NCBI RefSeq assembly: GCF_029840925.1
Contig: NZ_JAOCDM010000036.1
Span: forward strand, 1 to 44,291
Source: Pseudomonas sp. GD03858
GTDB lineage: Bacteria; Pseudomonadota; Gammaproteobacteria; Pseudomonadales; Pseudomonadaceae
Length of the DNA: 44,291 nt
Direction of reading: 5' to 3'
Shown here: piece by piece, positions 9,052 through 18,016 of the stretch
How positions within the stretch are numbered: position 1 is the stretch's first letter
How the letters are laid out: every line of letters starts with the position of its first letter
The notes under the pieces: generated by a model
Seen by the model: the letters and a program-made list of their open reading frames with translations, nothing else
What the model was told of the DNA's origin: nothing
Database searches by the model: none
Program-made: the position numbers and the translations under genes

Positions 9052-11169
9052 TCAGCTCGCCCAAGGGAAAACCACCGGGAAGCGGCCGGCGTCGACGGCA
9101 GTCATCGGCCGGGCGACCAGGAAGCCCTGCACATAGGCGCAACCGCTGCGCTTGAGCCATTCGGCCTGGGCCTGGGTCTCCACGCCCTCGGCGATCACGG
9201 TGATATCGTAGGCCGCGCACAGATCGAGCACACTGCGTGTCAGGGCAATGTCCGCCGCGCAATCCGGCAGGCGAGCCACCAGATGGCGGTCGAGCTTGAG
9301 CGTGTCGATGGGCAGGTCGCGCAGCATGCGCAGCGAGCAGTCGCCGGCGCCGAAGTCGTCCAGCGCCACGCGGATGCCCAACCCCCGCAGCCGGTGCAGT
9401 TGCTTCACCGCCGCGTCGATGTTGTACATCAGCGAGGTCTCGGCCACCTCCACTTCCAGCTGGGTCGGCTGCAGCTGATGTTCATCGATCACCCGCGCCA
9501 GCTCGTCGACCAGCCCAGGCATGGTGAACTGGGCACGGCTCAGGCTGATACCCAGCACCACCTGGGGAGCGAAGCGTTCAGCCCAGGTCCTGCGCTGCGC
9601 GGCGCCCTTGCGGTAGATCCAGCTGGCCAGGCGATTGATCAGGTGCGCCTCCTCCAGCAAGGGGATGAACAACCCCGGCGGCACATCACCGACACTCGGG
9701 TGCTGCCAACGCAACAACGCCTCGAAGCCACGCAATCGGCCATCGGCGAACGCTACCTGAGGCTGGTAGACCAAGGTGAAGTCGTTCTGCTCGATCGCCG
9801 CGCGCACGCTGTCCTCCAGCATCAGCCGCGAGCGGGCCCGGCCGTTGAGCTCCTGATCGTAGAACCGGTACTGCTGTCGGCCGGCTTGCTTGGCCGCATA
9901 CATCGCCACGTCCGCGGCACGCAGCAGGCCCTCCACCGTGGCGCCGCAATCGGGATACGTGGCGATACCGATGCTCACCCCCAGGTTGACCTCCAGGCCA
10001 TCCACCTGCTGAAAGCTCGACATCCGCCCCAGCAGCGTCTCGGCATGACGTCCCGCCTGCTCGGGGTAGGGCAATCCATCGAACAGGGCGGTGAACTCGT
10101 CACCGCCCATGCGCGCCAGCAGCGCCTCGCTGCCCAGGCACTCCCTGAGCTGGTCGGCCACCCAGCGCAGTACCTTGTCGCCCGCCTCGTGGCCGAGCAG
10201 GTCGTTGATCCGTTTGAAACCGTCCAGATCCATATACATCAGGGCCTGGGCCTTGTCCGAATGCTCACTGCGCAACAGCACGCTTTCGGCGGCCTGGTAG
10301 AAACCACGGCGATTGAGCAGGCCGGTCAATGGATCGGTCACCGCCTGATACTCCAGCTGCTGGTGCAGGCTATGCACCACCGACATGTCCAGCACCGTCA
10401 CCACCATGGATTTCTGCTCGGCCGGCAAAGGCGCGCAGGACAGCGCCACCGGCACCAGCTCGCCGCCGAGGGTGCGCAACTGGGCATCGTGGACGCGGAA
10501 GATCTGCCGCCCCAGGTAAGCCTGATAGAAGTCCGACTCATGCCATAGGTTGGCACAGGGCAGCTGGATCAGATCCAGCACGTGAGCGCCCCGCAGTCGG
10601 TCCACCGGAGCATCGAGCAGGCGCGAGATGGCCGGGTTGGCGAAGCCGATGGTGCCCGACTCGTCCACCACCAGGATGCCCTCGGCGGCGTTCTCCAGGA
10701 TCGAGGCATTGAACGCCCGCGCCGACTCCAGCTCACGGGTCAGGCGCTGCAGCATGCGTCGGTTGCGCTGCTGCTCCAGCAATGCCTGGACCTTGGGCTT
10801 GAGAATCTGCGGGTCGAAGGGTTTGAACAGGTAATCCACCGCGCCGCTGGCATAGCCCTTGAGCACGGCGGCGTCGGACTGCTCGTTGGCGGTGAGGAAG
10901 ATGATCGGCGTCAGCCGCGTGCGCTGGCTGCCGCGCATCAGGCGGGCGACTTCGAAGCCGTCCATCTCGGGCATCTGCACATCCAGCAAGACCAGGTCGA
11001 CCTCGTGTTCGAGCAACGCGCTCAGGGCTTCCGTCCCTGAACTGGCCGTCAGTACCTGCCAATCCTGGCGAGCCAGCAAGGCCCGCATGCTGATGAGGTT
11101 CTCCGGATAATCATCGACCACCAGCAGCACCGAGCTGCTTTCCGGGGTTTGTGAATAAGCGCCATCCAT
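9052..11169 (-). CDS. REC-PAS-GGDEF-EAL c-di-GMP signalling protein
   Basis: A 705-residue response regulator that should control cyclic-di-GMP. The REC domain occupies residues 12-130, with phospho-acceptor Asp63 in LLDVQMPEMDG. A PAS-like sensor lies at about 150-265. The diguanylate cyclase domain (270-440) has an intact GGDEF at 355-359 but no RxxD inhibitory site just before it. The phosphodiesterase domain (450-700) has EAL at 483-485, DDFGAGD at 604-610 and EGVET at 661-665. The usual Asn of the VNLS motif is Ser542 (ISLSRAQF), so phosphodiesterase activity may be weakened. No cognate histidine kinase gene is adjacent. It has no membrane segments and is therefore a soluble, two-component-controlled enzyme. 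Confidence 0.93.
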   Translation of the reverse strand: MDGAYSQTPESSSVLLVVDDYPENLISMRALLARQDWQVLTASSGTEALSALLEHEVDLVLLDVQMPEMDGFEVARLMRGSQRTRLTPIIFLTANEQSDAAVLKGYASGAVDYLFKPFDPQILKPKVQALLEQQRNRRMLQRLTRELESARAFNASILENAAEGILVVDESGTIGFANPAISRLLDAPVDRLRGAHVLDLIQLPCANLWHESDFYQAYLGRQIFRVHDAQLRTLGGELVPVALSCAPLPAEQKSMVVTVLDMSVVHSLHQQLEYQAVTDPLTGLLNRRGFYQAAESVLLRSEHSDKAQALMYMDLDGFKRINDLLGHEAGDKVLRWVADQLRECLGSEALLARMGGDEFTALFDGLPYPEQAGRHAETLLGRMSSFQQVDGLEVNLGVSIGIATYPDCGATVEGLLRAADVAMYAAKQAGRQQYRFYDQELNGRARSRLMLEDSVRAAIEQNDFTLVYQPQVAFADGRLRGFEALLRWQHPSVGDVPPGLFIPLLEEAHLINRLASWIYRKGAAQRRTWAERFAPQVVLGISLSRAQFTMPGLVDELARVIDEHQLQPTQLEVEVAETSLMYNIDAAVKQLHRLRGLGIRVALDDFGAGDCSLRMLRDLPIDTLKLDRHLVARLPDCAADIALTRSVLDLCAAYDITVIAEGVETQAQAEWLKRSGCAYVQGFLVARPMTAVDAGRFPVVFPWAS

Positions 11170-11320
11170 GCTGCTTCTCTTGTAAGTCCGACTGCGACCT
11201 GCGATTGGATCCGATTGTTACTCTAGTCCCGACAGACAAAGACGCAATGGCTGCGGATGGCTATAAGCCATCCGTGAGGACGTTAGCCGACTAACGGTAG
11301 AACCGAGAGAAATGGCAGCT

Positions 11321-11338
11321 TGTGAGCAACTGTCTTGC
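11321..11338. repeat. 18-bp intergenic repeat, copy 1
   Basis: TGTGAGCAACTGTCTTGC is identical to bases 34869-34886. It lies about 150 bases before the start of the minus-strand c-di-GMP gene. A small palindrome (CGTTAG-CCGA-CTAACG, 11281-11296) lies beside it. Confidence 0.5.
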
Positions 11339-11396
11339 CCGGTTACCTCGATCACGCACGCGCCTCCCGTAAAGACGCCCAGCAGATCGCAGGCAC

Positions 11397-11423
11397 AAAA
11401 AAACCCGCATCGCTGCGGGTTTC
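11397..11423 (-). terminator. Rho-independent terminator of fba
   Basis: Read on the minus strand, this is a 9-bp stem (AAACCCGCA / TGCGGGTTT) with a four-base loop followed by a run of T. It lies about 20 bases after the fba stop codon. Confidence 0.9.
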
Positions 11424-11442
11424 TTCGTAAGACGGCGTCGGA

Positions 11443-12507
11443 TCAGTTGATCTTGGCCGCCAGCTCGCCCTTGGCGTAGCGCTGGAACATGCCTTCGAGG
11501 GAGATCGGCTTGATCTTCGAGGCGTTGCCAGCGGTGCCGAAGGCTTCGTAGCGGGCGATGCACACGTCACGCATGGCCTTGACGGTTTCACCGAAGAACT
11601 TGCGTGGGTCGAACTCGCTCGGGTTCTGCGCCATCAGGCGACGCATGGCGCCGGTGGAGGCCAGGCGCAGGTCGGTGTCGATGTTGACCTTGCGCACACC
11701 GTACTTGATGCCTTCGACGATCTCTTCGACCGGCACGCCGTAGGTCTCTTTGATGTCGCCACCGTACTGGTTGATGATCGCCAGCCACTCTTGCGGCACC
11801 GAGGACGAACCGTGCATCACCAGGTGAGTATTGGGGATGCGCTTGTGGATTTCCTTGATGCGGTCGATCGCCAACACGTCACCGGTCGGTGGCTTGGTGA
11901 ACTTGTAGGCGCCGTGACTGGTGCCGATAGCGATGGCCAGGGCGTCCACTTGGGTTTTCTTGACGAAGTCGGCCGCTTCTTCAGGGTCGGTCAGCATCTG
12001 GCTGTGATCCAGCACGCCTTCGGCGCCGATGCCGTCTTCTTCACCGGCCATGCCGGTTTCCAGCGAACCCAGGCAACCCAGCTCACCTTCCACCGAAACG
12101 CCGCAGGCGTGCGCCATGGCAACGGTCTGCTGGGTGACGCGAACGTTGTATTCGTACTCGGTCGGGGTCTTGCCGTCTTCACCCAGCGAGCCGTCCATCA
12201 TTACCGAGCTGAAGCCGAGCTGGATCGAGCGCTGGCACACGTCCGGGCTGGTGCCGTGGTCCTGGTGCATGCACACCGGGATGTGCGGGAACTCTTCGAT
12301 GGCCGCCAGGATCAGGTGGCGCAGGAAGGGGGCACCAGCGTACTTGCGGGCACCGGCGGAGGCCTGGACGATGACCGGAGAGTCGGTCTTGTCGGCGGCT
12401 TCCATGATGGCGCGCATCTGCTCGAGGTTGTTGACGTTGAAAGCTGGGACGCCGTAACCGAACTCGGCGGCGTGGTCCAGCATCTGGCGCATGCTAATGA
12501 GTGCCAT
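11443..12507 (-). CDS. fba: Fructose-bisphosphate aldolase, class II
   Basis: Zinc-dependent aldolase that interconverts fructose 1,6-bisphosphate with dihydroxyacetone phosphate and glyceraldehyde 3-phosphate, 354 residues. Zinc and active-site signatures are visible in [16 protein letters not shown] (the HxDH pair) and [13 protein letters not shown]. The C-terminal [16 protein letters not shown] is the class II phosphate-binding block. The start at 12507 ([10 protein letters not shown]) has a GGGAGAGAG Shine-Dalgarno. It is the last gene of the tkt-epd-pgk-fba array and has its own terminator. In pseudomonads, which lack a functional upper Embden-Meyerhof route, it works mainly in gluconeogenesis and cycling of triose phosphates. 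Confidence 0.97.
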   Translation of the reverse strand: MALISMRQMLDHAAEFGYGVPAFNVNNLEQMRAIMEAADKTDSPVIVQASAGARKYAGAPFLRHLILAAIEEFPHIPVCMHQDHGTSPDVCQRSIQLGFSSVMMDGSLGEDGKTPTEYEYNVRVTQQTVAMAHACGVSVEGELGCLGSLETGMAGEEDGIGAEGVLDHSQMLTDPEEAADFVKKTQVDALAIAIGTSHGAYKFTKPPTGDVLAIDRIKEIHKRIPNTHLVMHGSSSVPQEWLAIINQYGGDIKETYGVPVEEIVEGIKYGVRKVNIDTDLRLASTGAMRRLMAQNPSEFDPRKFFGETVKAMRDVCIARYEAFGTAGNASKIKPISLEGMFQRYAKGELAAKIN

Positions 12508-12607
12508 GGTGTATCTCTCTCCCGACAAGCGTCGTTTGTTTCGTGCAAGCCTGCCGCAGGGGCGGTTGCTGTTCAAGTAGTGTGGGCCACCTTGGCGGCC
12601 CGGCCAG

Positions 12608-12937
12608 TCACGGTGCCTTGCAGCCCCGCCCAATCAGATCGTTGGTCGCCACCCAGTACACCAGGCCTTCGTCGCCCTTGGTGTGCAAGGCCAGCATGCC
12701 ATCGCTGTACAGCGCGCCCGAGGCACCCGGCTCGGCCTTCAGCCGATGGACCTGGTCGCCGCCGCCAAGGCGTACATCGACCGCATCCTGCTGCGCATCG
12801 GCGAAACGCCACAGCACTTCGGCCTGGCTGTCGCAGACCCAGCGGGTCCAGTTGTCCGCCGGGGCGGGTTGGGCCGACTGCAGCAGCGAGCAACCTGCCA
12901 GGGTCGCCAGGGCCAGTGCGGCCAGAAGCGCTTTCAT
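12608..12937 (-). CDS. MliC-family lysozyme-inhibitor-like lipoprotein
   Basis: A 109-residue lipoprotein. The signal peptide ends in a lipobox LAGC with Cys16 as the lipidated residue. The mature part matches the MliC/PliC domain. [13 protein letters not shown] is the first strand pair. The signature block [20 protein letters not shown] retains the conserved serine (Ser73) and lysine (Lys87) that in MliC contact the lysozyme active site. Two cysteines (35 and 106) could form the family disulfide. It is probably envelope-anchored and protects murein from host or competitor lysozymes. It lies between fba and the second lipoprotein gene on the same strand. Confidence 0.85.
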   Translation of the reverse strand: MKALLAALALATLAGCSLLQSAQPAPADNWTRWVCDSQAEVLWRFADAQQDAVDVRLGGGDQVHRLKAEPGASGALYSDGMLALHTKGDEGLVYWVATNDLIGRGCKAP

Positions 12938-12949
12938 CCTAAAACCTCG

Positions 12950-13078
12950 TCATGGGTCCGCTGCGCGGCCCTTCGCGGGTAAACCCGCTCCCACAAGGTC
13001 AGTGCATTCCCTGTGGGAGCGGCGGTTCGCCGCTGCGATTTACCCGCGAAGGGCTGCGCAGCAGCCCCTCTTCCAAGA
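12950..13078. repeat. REP pair, right copy with insertion
   Basis: The left copy (12966-12995) is an ordinary inverted type A REP. In the right copy (13011-13060) the usual GGGAGCGGGTTTACCCGCGA core is interrupted by a short palindromic segment (GGCGGTTCGCCGCTGC) after GGGAGC. The outer palindrome GGGCTGCGCAGCAGCCC follows. Confidence 0.75.
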
Positions 13079-13112
13079 CCACAAAACCCAGGCGTGGTTG
13101 CCAGCCGCCCGA

Positions 13113-13331
13113 TCAAGGGCAGCCAGGCGCCTTGCGCTGGTGTTCGTCGTCGTACTTTTCCAGGCCGTCCGGGCCCAGGCGCTTGTTGATCACCGGCACC
13201 GTCTCGGCCTGCCACTGGGACTGGTAGCAGCCGCCCTTGGGCGGCTGCGCCGGATCGGCCTCGCTGCCCTTGTTGCTGGAACAGGCGCCCAGCAGCACGG
13301 CCACGATCATCACAGGCAATTGCTTGACCAT
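13113..13331 (-). CDS. Small hypothetical lipoprotein
   Basis: A 72-residue lipoprotein of unknown function. The signal peptide MVKQLPVMIVAVLLGAC ends in the lipobox LGAC. A short acidic linker (SSNKGSEADPAQPPKGG) follows, then a core with two cysteines (GGCYQSQWQ and the C-terminal APGCP) that could form a disulfide. The ATG at 13331 has a strong AAAGGGAG Shine-Dalgarno. It sits 32 bases after pgk on the same strand and is probably cotranscribed with it. Confidence 0.75.
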   Translation of the reverse strand: MVKQLPVMIVAVLLGACSSNKGSEADPAQPPKGGCYQSQWQAETVPVINKRLGPDGLEKYDDEHQRKAPGCP

Positions 13332-13363
13332 CAGGTCGCTCCCTTTGCCAGGCGCCTTCACGC

Positions 13364-14527
13364 TCAGGCCTTGGCCCGTTCTTCCAGGATTGCCACGGCA
13401 GGCAGGACCTTGCCCTCGACGAACTCGAGGAACGCGCCGCCACCGGTGGAAATGTAGGAGATATCCTTGCTGACGCCATACTTGTCGATGGCCGCCAGGG
13501 TGTCACCGCCACCGGCAATGGAAAACGCGGCGCTGTCGGCGATGGCCTTGGCCAGTACCCGGGTGCCGTTGCCGAACTGGTCGAACTCGAACACGCCGAC
13601 CGGACCGTTCCAAAGGATAGTCTTCGAGGTCTTCAGCAGCTCGGCGAACTGCTCGGCGGTTTTCGGGCCAATATCCAGGATCATGTCGTCGGCGGCGACG
13701 TCGGCAATCGCCTTGACGGTGGCTTCGGCGCTTTCGGCGAATTCCTTGGCGACCACCACATCCACCGGCAGCGGCACGCTGACCTTGGCGGCGATGGCCT
13801 TCGCGGTGTCGATCAGGTCAGGCTCGTACAGCGACTTGCCTACCGGGTGACCAGCAGCGGCGAGGAAGGTGTTGGCGATGCCGCCACCGACGATCAGCTG
13901 GTCGCAGACCGCGCTCAGGCTGTTCAGCACGTCCAGCTTGGTCGACACCTTGGAACCGGCGACGATGGCCGCCATCGGCTTGGCCGGGGCCTTCAGGGCC
14001 TTGCCCAGGGCATCCAGCTCGGCGGCCAGCAGCGGGCCGGCGGCGGCGACCTTGGCGAACTTGGCGACACCATGCGTCGAACCCTCGGCGCGGTGGGCCG
14101 TGCCGAAGGCGTCCATCACGAACACATCGCACAGGGCGGCGTATTTCTGCGCCAGCTCGTCGGCGTTCTTCTTCTCGCCCTTGTTGAAGCGCACGTTCTC
14201 GAACAGCACCAGGTCACCGGCCTTCACCTCGACGCCATCGAGGTAGTCAGCGACCAGCGGCACGTCGCGGCCCAGGGCCTTGCTCAGGTAGTCGGCGACC
14301 GGCTTGAGGCTGTTCTCGGCGGAGAACTCGCCTTCGGTCGGGCGGCCCAGGTGCGAGCAGACCATCACCGCCGCGCCCTTCTCCAGGGCCAGCTTGATGG
14401 TCGGCAGCGCTGCCAGGATGCGCGCGTCGCTAGTTACCACACCGTCCTTCACAGGGACGTTGAGGTCTTCGCGGATCAGTACGCGCTTACCTTGCAGGTC
14501 GAGGTCGGTCATCTTCAACACGGTCAT
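13364..14527 (-). CDS. pgk: Phosphoglycerate kinase
   Basis: Transfers phosphate between 1,3-bisphosphoglycerate and ADP, 387 residues, full length. Substrate-binding N-domain motifs are visible ([16 protein letters not shown], then [13 protein letters not shown]), as is the hinge region. The C-terminal nucleotide loop reads [16 protein letters not shown], and the end [14 protein letters not shown] is conserved. The start has AAGGA nine bases upstream. It follows epd with a 12-base gap, so epd-pgk form an operon as in most gammaproteobacteria. Confidence 0.98.
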   Translation of the reverse strand: MTVLKMTDLDLQGKRVLIREDLNVPVKDGVVTSDARILAALPTIKLALEKGAAVMVCSHLGRPTEGEFSAENSLKPVADYLSKALGRDVPLVADYLDGVEVKAGDLVLFENVRFNKGEKKNADELAQKYAALCDVFVMDAFGTAHRAEGSTHGVAKFAKVAAAGPLLAAELDALGKALKAPAKPMAAIVAGSKVSTKLDVLNSLSAVCDQLIVGGGIANTFLAAAGHPVGKSLYEPDLIDTAKAIAAKVSVPLPVDVVVAKEFAESAEATVKAIADVAADDMILDIGPKTAEQFAELLKTSKTILWNGPVGVFEFDQFGNGTRVLAKAIADSAAFSIAGGGDTLAAIDKYGVSKDISYISTGGGAFLEFVEGKVLPAVAILEERAKA

Positions 14528-14539
14528 GAATGCAGTCCT

Positions 14540-15601
14540 TCAGGGCTGTTTGCTGCGGGTTGGGTGAACGACGTGCAGATAGTGTTCGGCAACGTCGAGC
14601 ATACGGTTGGCGAACCCCCATTCGTTGTCGAACCAGGCCAGCAGGTTCACCAGGCGAGGGCCTGAGACACGGGTCTGGCTGGCATCGACGATGGCCGAAT
14701 GCGGGTCATGGTTGAAATCACAGCTGGCGTGGGGCAGCTCGGTGTAGGCCAGCAAGCCTTTCAGCGGGCCGTCCAGGGCGGCCTCGCGCAGCACCCGGTT
14801 GACCTCCTCGGTGCTGGTATCGCGGGAAGTCTGCAGGGTGATGTCCAGGCACGAGACGTTGACGGTCGGCACGCGTACCGCTTTGGCCTGGATTCGCCCG
14901 GCAAGTTCCGGCAGCAGACGCTCGATGCCACGGGCCAGGCCCGTGGACACCGGGATCACCGACTGGAACGCCGAACGGGTGCGGCGCAGGTCCTCGTGGT
15001 GGTAGGCGTCGATCACCGGCTGGTCGTTCATCGCCGAGTGGATGGTGGTGATCTGCACGTACTCGATGCCGAACGCCTGATCCAGCACCCGCAGCAGCGG
15101 CACGCCGCAGTTGGTGGTGCAGGAGGCGTTGGATACCAGCAGCTCGCTGCCGGTCAGACAATCCTGGTTGACGCCGTAGACCACCGTGGCGTCGATGTCC
15201 GCCTCGCTGGCCATGGGCTGGGAAAACAGCACCCGTGGCGCGCCGGCGTCGAGAAAACGCTGGCCATCGGCACGGGTGTGGTAGGCGCCGGAGCACTCCA
15301 GCACCAGGTCGATGTCCAGGGCGGCCCAGTCGATGCCTTCCGGGGTGGCGCTGCGCAGCACTTTCACGCAGTCGCCATTGATATGCAGACAATCGCCGTC
15401 GACCTTCACCTCGCCGGGAAAGCGCCCGTGGGTGGAGTCGAAGCGGGTCAGGTATTCCAGGCTGGCCTGGTCGGCCAGGTCGTTCAGCGCGACGATCTCG
15501 AAACCGGCCTTCGCCCCCCGCTCGAACAGTGCGCGCAGGACACAGCGGCCGATGCGGCCGTAACCGTTGAGTGCAACTTTGTAGGGACGCGGGTGGGGCA
15601 T
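14540..15601 (-). CDS. epd: Erythrose-4-phosphate dehydrogenase (GAPDH family)
   Basis: NAD-dependent dehydrogenase that oxidises erythrose 4-phosphate to 4-phosphoerythronate for pyridoxal 5'-phosphate synthesis, 353 residues. The Rossmann motif is VALNGYGRIGRCVLRALFE. The catalytic cysteine lies in SNASCTTNC. The C-terminus has WFDNEWGFANRMLDVAEHY. Epd is favoured over GapA by its place directly between tkt and pgk and by the DFNHDPHSAIVDASQT stretch typical of Epd, but GAPDH activity cannot be excluded. The ATG at 15601 gives a start at MPHPRPYKVALNGYG; the Shine-Dalgarno is weak. Confidence 0.88.
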   Translation of the reverse strand: MPHPRPYKVALNGYGRIGRCVLRALFERGAKAGFEIVALNDLADQASLEYLTRFDSTHGRFPGEVKVDGDCLHINGDCVKVLRSATPEGIDWAALDIDLVLECSGAYHTRADGQRFLDAGAPRVLFSQPMASEADIDATVVYGVNQDCLTGSELLVSNASCTTNCGVPLLRVLDQAFGIEYVQITTIHSAMNDQPVIDAYHHEDLRRTRSAFQSVIPVSTGLARGIERLLPELAGRIQAKAVRVPTVNVSCLDITLQTSRDTSTEEVNRVLREAALDGPLKGLLAYTELPHASCDFNHDPHSAIVDASQTRVSGPRLVNLLAWFDNEWGFANRMLDVAEHYLHVVHPTRSKQP

Positions 15602-15629
15602 TCGATGGCTCGCTAACGCATGATGGCTT

Positions 15630-15728
15630 TGGGGGCCGCGTTGCGGCCCATCGCGACGCAAGGCCGCTCCCACAGGGTACGGTGTACGTCATACCTTGTA
15701 GGAGCGGCCTTGTGTCGCGAAACGAGGG
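15630..15728. repeat. REP pair (inverted), type B
   Basis: The left arm contains GCGACGCAAGGCCGCTCCCA and the right arm GTAGGAGCGGCCTTGTGTCG, separated by about 25 bases. It lies between tkt and epd, so it would form a hairpin in any tkt-epd read-through transcript. Confidence 0.8.
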
Positions 15729-15755
15729 CAACGCCCTCGCCTCGCACAGTCTGAA

Positions 15756-17753
15756 TCAGTCTTCCAGCAGTTCTTCGGCGGTGCCCAGGATGTTGTCCAG
15801 GGTGAAGCCGAACTCCTCGAACAGCGCGGGGGCCGGGGCCGACTCACCGTAGGTGGTCATGCCGATCACGCGGCCTTCGAGGCCGACGTACTTGTACCAG
15901 AAGTCGGCATGAGCGGCTTCGATGGCGATACGCGCGCCGACTTCCAGCGGCAGCACCGACTGCTTGTACGCGGCGTCCTGGGCATCGAACACGCTGGTGC
16001 TCGGCATCGACACGACGCGGACCTTGCGACCTTCAGCGCTCAGCTTGTCGAACGCCTGGACGGCCAGGCCCACTTCGGAACCGGTGGCGATCAGGATCAG
16101 CTCAGGCTCGCCGGCGCAGTCTTTCAGCACGTAACCGCCACGGGCGATATCGGCGATCTGCTGGGCGTTGCGCTGCTGATGCTGCAGGTTCTGACGCGAG
16201 AAGATCAGCGCCGACGGGCCGTCCTTGCGCTCCAGGGCGTGCTTCCAGGACACGGCGGACTCCACCGCGTCGGCCGGACGCCAGGTGTCCAGGTTCGGCG
16301 TGCTGCGCAGGCTGGTCAGCTGCTCGATCGGCTGGTGGGTCGGGCCGTCTTCGCCCAGGCCGATGGAGTCGTGGGTGTAGACGTGGATCACGCGCTGCTT
16401 CATCAGCGCCGACATGCGCACGGCGTTGCGGGCGTATTCCATGAACATCAGGAAGGTGGCGCCGTAAGGCACCAGGCCGCCGTGCAGGGCGACACCGTTC
16501 ATGATCGCGGTCATGCCGAACTCGCGCACGCCGTAGAACACGTAGTTGCCGCTGGCGTCATTGGCTTCGACGCCCTTGCAGCCTTTCCACAGGGTCAGGT
16601 TGGAGCCTGCCAGGTCGGCCGAGCCGCCGAGGAACTCAGGCAGCAGCGGGCCGAAGGCGTTCAGGGTGTTCTGGCTGGCCTTGCGGCTGGCGATGGTCTC
16701 GCCCTTGGCAGCGACTTCGTTGATGTAGGCCTGGGCCTTCTCGGAGAAGTCCGCTGGCAGCTCGCCGGCGGTACGACGCTTGAACTCGGCCGCCAGCTCC
16801 GGGTAGGCAGCGGCATAGGCCTCGAAGCGCTGGTTCCACTGCGCTTCGACCTTGGCGCCATTGGCCTTGGCATCCCACTCGGCATAGATGTCGGCCGGGA
16901 TTTCGAACGGGCCGTGGTTCCAGTTCAGCTCTTTGCGGGCCAGGGCGATTTCGTCGTTGCCCAGCGGTGCGCCGTGGCAATCTTCCTTGCCCTGCTTGTT
17001 CGGCGAGCCGAAGCCGATGATGGTCTTGCAGCAGATCAGGGTCGGACGGTCGCTCTTGCGCGCGGTGTCGATGGCCATCTTGATCTCGTCGGCATCGTGA
17101 CCGTTGACGTTGCGGATCACTTGCCAGTTGTAGGCTTCGAAGCGCGCCGGGGTGTTGTCGGTGAACCAGCCGTGGACTTCGCCGTCGATGGAGATGCCGT
17201 TGTCGTCGTAGAAGGCGATCAGCTTGTTCAGGCCCAGGGTGCCAGCCAGCGAGGCGACTTCGTGGGAGATGCCTTCCATCATGCAGCCGTCGCCGAGGAA
17301 CACGTAGGTGTTGTGGTCGACGATGTCGTGGCCTTCACGGTTGAACTGGGCGGCCAGCACTTTTTCCGCCAGGGCGAAGCCCACGGCGTTGGCGATGCCC
17401 TGGCCCAGCGGGCCGGTGGTGGTCTCGACGCCCGGGGTGTAGCCGTACTCCGGGTGGCCCGGGGTGCGGCTGTGCAGCTGGCGGAAGCCCTTGAGATCGT
17501 CGATGGTGACGTCGTAGCCGGTCAGGTGCAGCAGCGAATAGATGAGCATCGAGCCATGGCCGTTGGACAGCACGAAGCGATCACGGTCGGCGAAGCTTGG
17601 GTTGCTCGGGTTGTGCTTCAGATAGTCACGCCAAAGTACTTCGGCGATATCCGCCATGCCCATGGGGGCACCTGGGTGGCCGCTGTTGGCCTTTTGCACG
17701 GCATCCATGCTGAGGGCACGAATGGCGTTGGCGCGTTCACGACGGCTGGGCAT
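15756..17753 (-). CDS. tktA: Transketolase
   Basis: Thiamine-diphosphate enzyme of the non-oxidative pentose phosphate pathway, 665 residues. The TPP motif is [20 protein letters not shown], with the GDG...N pattern. Substrate residues appear as [18 protein letters not shown] and [19 protein letters not shown]. The start at 17753 has AGGAGA seven bases upstream. It is separated from epd by a REP pair. Together with epd it supplies erythrose 4-phosphate metabolism. Upstream on the other strand lie the methionine-cycle regulator and a heptamer repeat array. Confidence 0.98.
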   Translation of the reverse strand: MPSRRERANAIRALSMDAVQKANSGHPGAPMGMADIAEVLWRDYLKHNPSNPSFADRDRFVLSNGHGSMLIYSLLHLTGYDVTIDDLKGFRQLHSRTPGHPEYGYTPGVETTTGPLGQGIANAVGFALAEKVLAAQFNREGHDIVDHNTYVFLGDGCMMEGISHEVASLAGTLGLNKLIAFYDDNGISIDGEVHGWFTDNTPARFEAYNWQVIRNVNGHDADEIKMAIDTARKSDRPTLICCKTIIGFGSPNKQGKEDCHGAPLGNDEIALARKELNWNHGPFEIPADIYAEWDAKANGAKVEAQWNQRFEAYAAAYPELAAEFKRRTAGELPADFSEKAQAYINEVAAKGETIASRKASQNTLNAFGPLLPEFLGGSADLAGSNLTLWKGCKGVEANDASGNYVFYGVREFGMTAIMNGVALHGGLVPYGATFLMFMEYARNAVRMSALMKQRVIHVYTHDSIGLGEDGPTHQPIEQLTSLRSTPNLDTWRPADAVESAVSWKHALERKDGPSALIFSRQNLQHQQRNAQQIADIARGGYVLKDCAGEPELILIATGSEVGLAVQAFDKLSAEGRKVRVVSMPSTSVFDAQDAAYKQSVLPLEVGARIAIEAAHADFWYKYVGLEGRVIGMTTYGESAPAPALFEEFGFTLDNILGTAEELLED

Positions 17754-17838
17754 CGCTGAGTCTCCTGAGGCTTGAAATAGGTGGTGAAGCGAAAAAGGCG
17801 GCCATTTTCGCCCACTGGGGGGGCCGGGGGCAAACTTT

Positions 17839-17945
17839 TAAGCGGCAAGCGGCAAGCTTCAAGCTGCAAGCCACGATAGACGGGCACCGATCTGCTCTTT
17901 CTCTTGCCGCTTGCCGCTTGCCGCTTGCCGCTTGCCGCTTGCAGC
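17839..17945. repeat. Bipartite inverted heptamer array, locus 1
   Basis: The left block (17839-17871) consists of 7-bp units AGCGGCA / AGCTTCA / AGCTGCA. The right block (17902-17945) consists of inverted units, mainly CTTGCCG repeated about five times. A non-repetitive spacer of about 30 bases separates them. The array occupies the divergent tktA / ArsR-regulator gap. Confidence 0.85.
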
Positions 17946-17952
17946 CCATCGG

Positions 17953-18008
17953 CAATATCAAAACTTTTTGATATTGGTCTTGCTAGGGCAACGATGCCTG
18001 TCTAGACT
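17953..18008 (+). promoter_or_regulatory. 24-bp palindromic operator with adjacent promoter
   Basis: A perfect inverted repeat with 11-base arms (CAATATCAAAA / TTTTGATATTG) and a CT centre spans 17953-17976. Four bases later a plausible sigma-70 promoter follows: TTGCTA (17980-17985), 17-base spacer, TAGACT (18003-18008). The position fits an autoregulated ArsR-type operator. The promoter would start transcription at or a base or two before the ATG at 18017. Confidence 0.65.
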
Positions 18009-18016
18009 CCCGCCCC

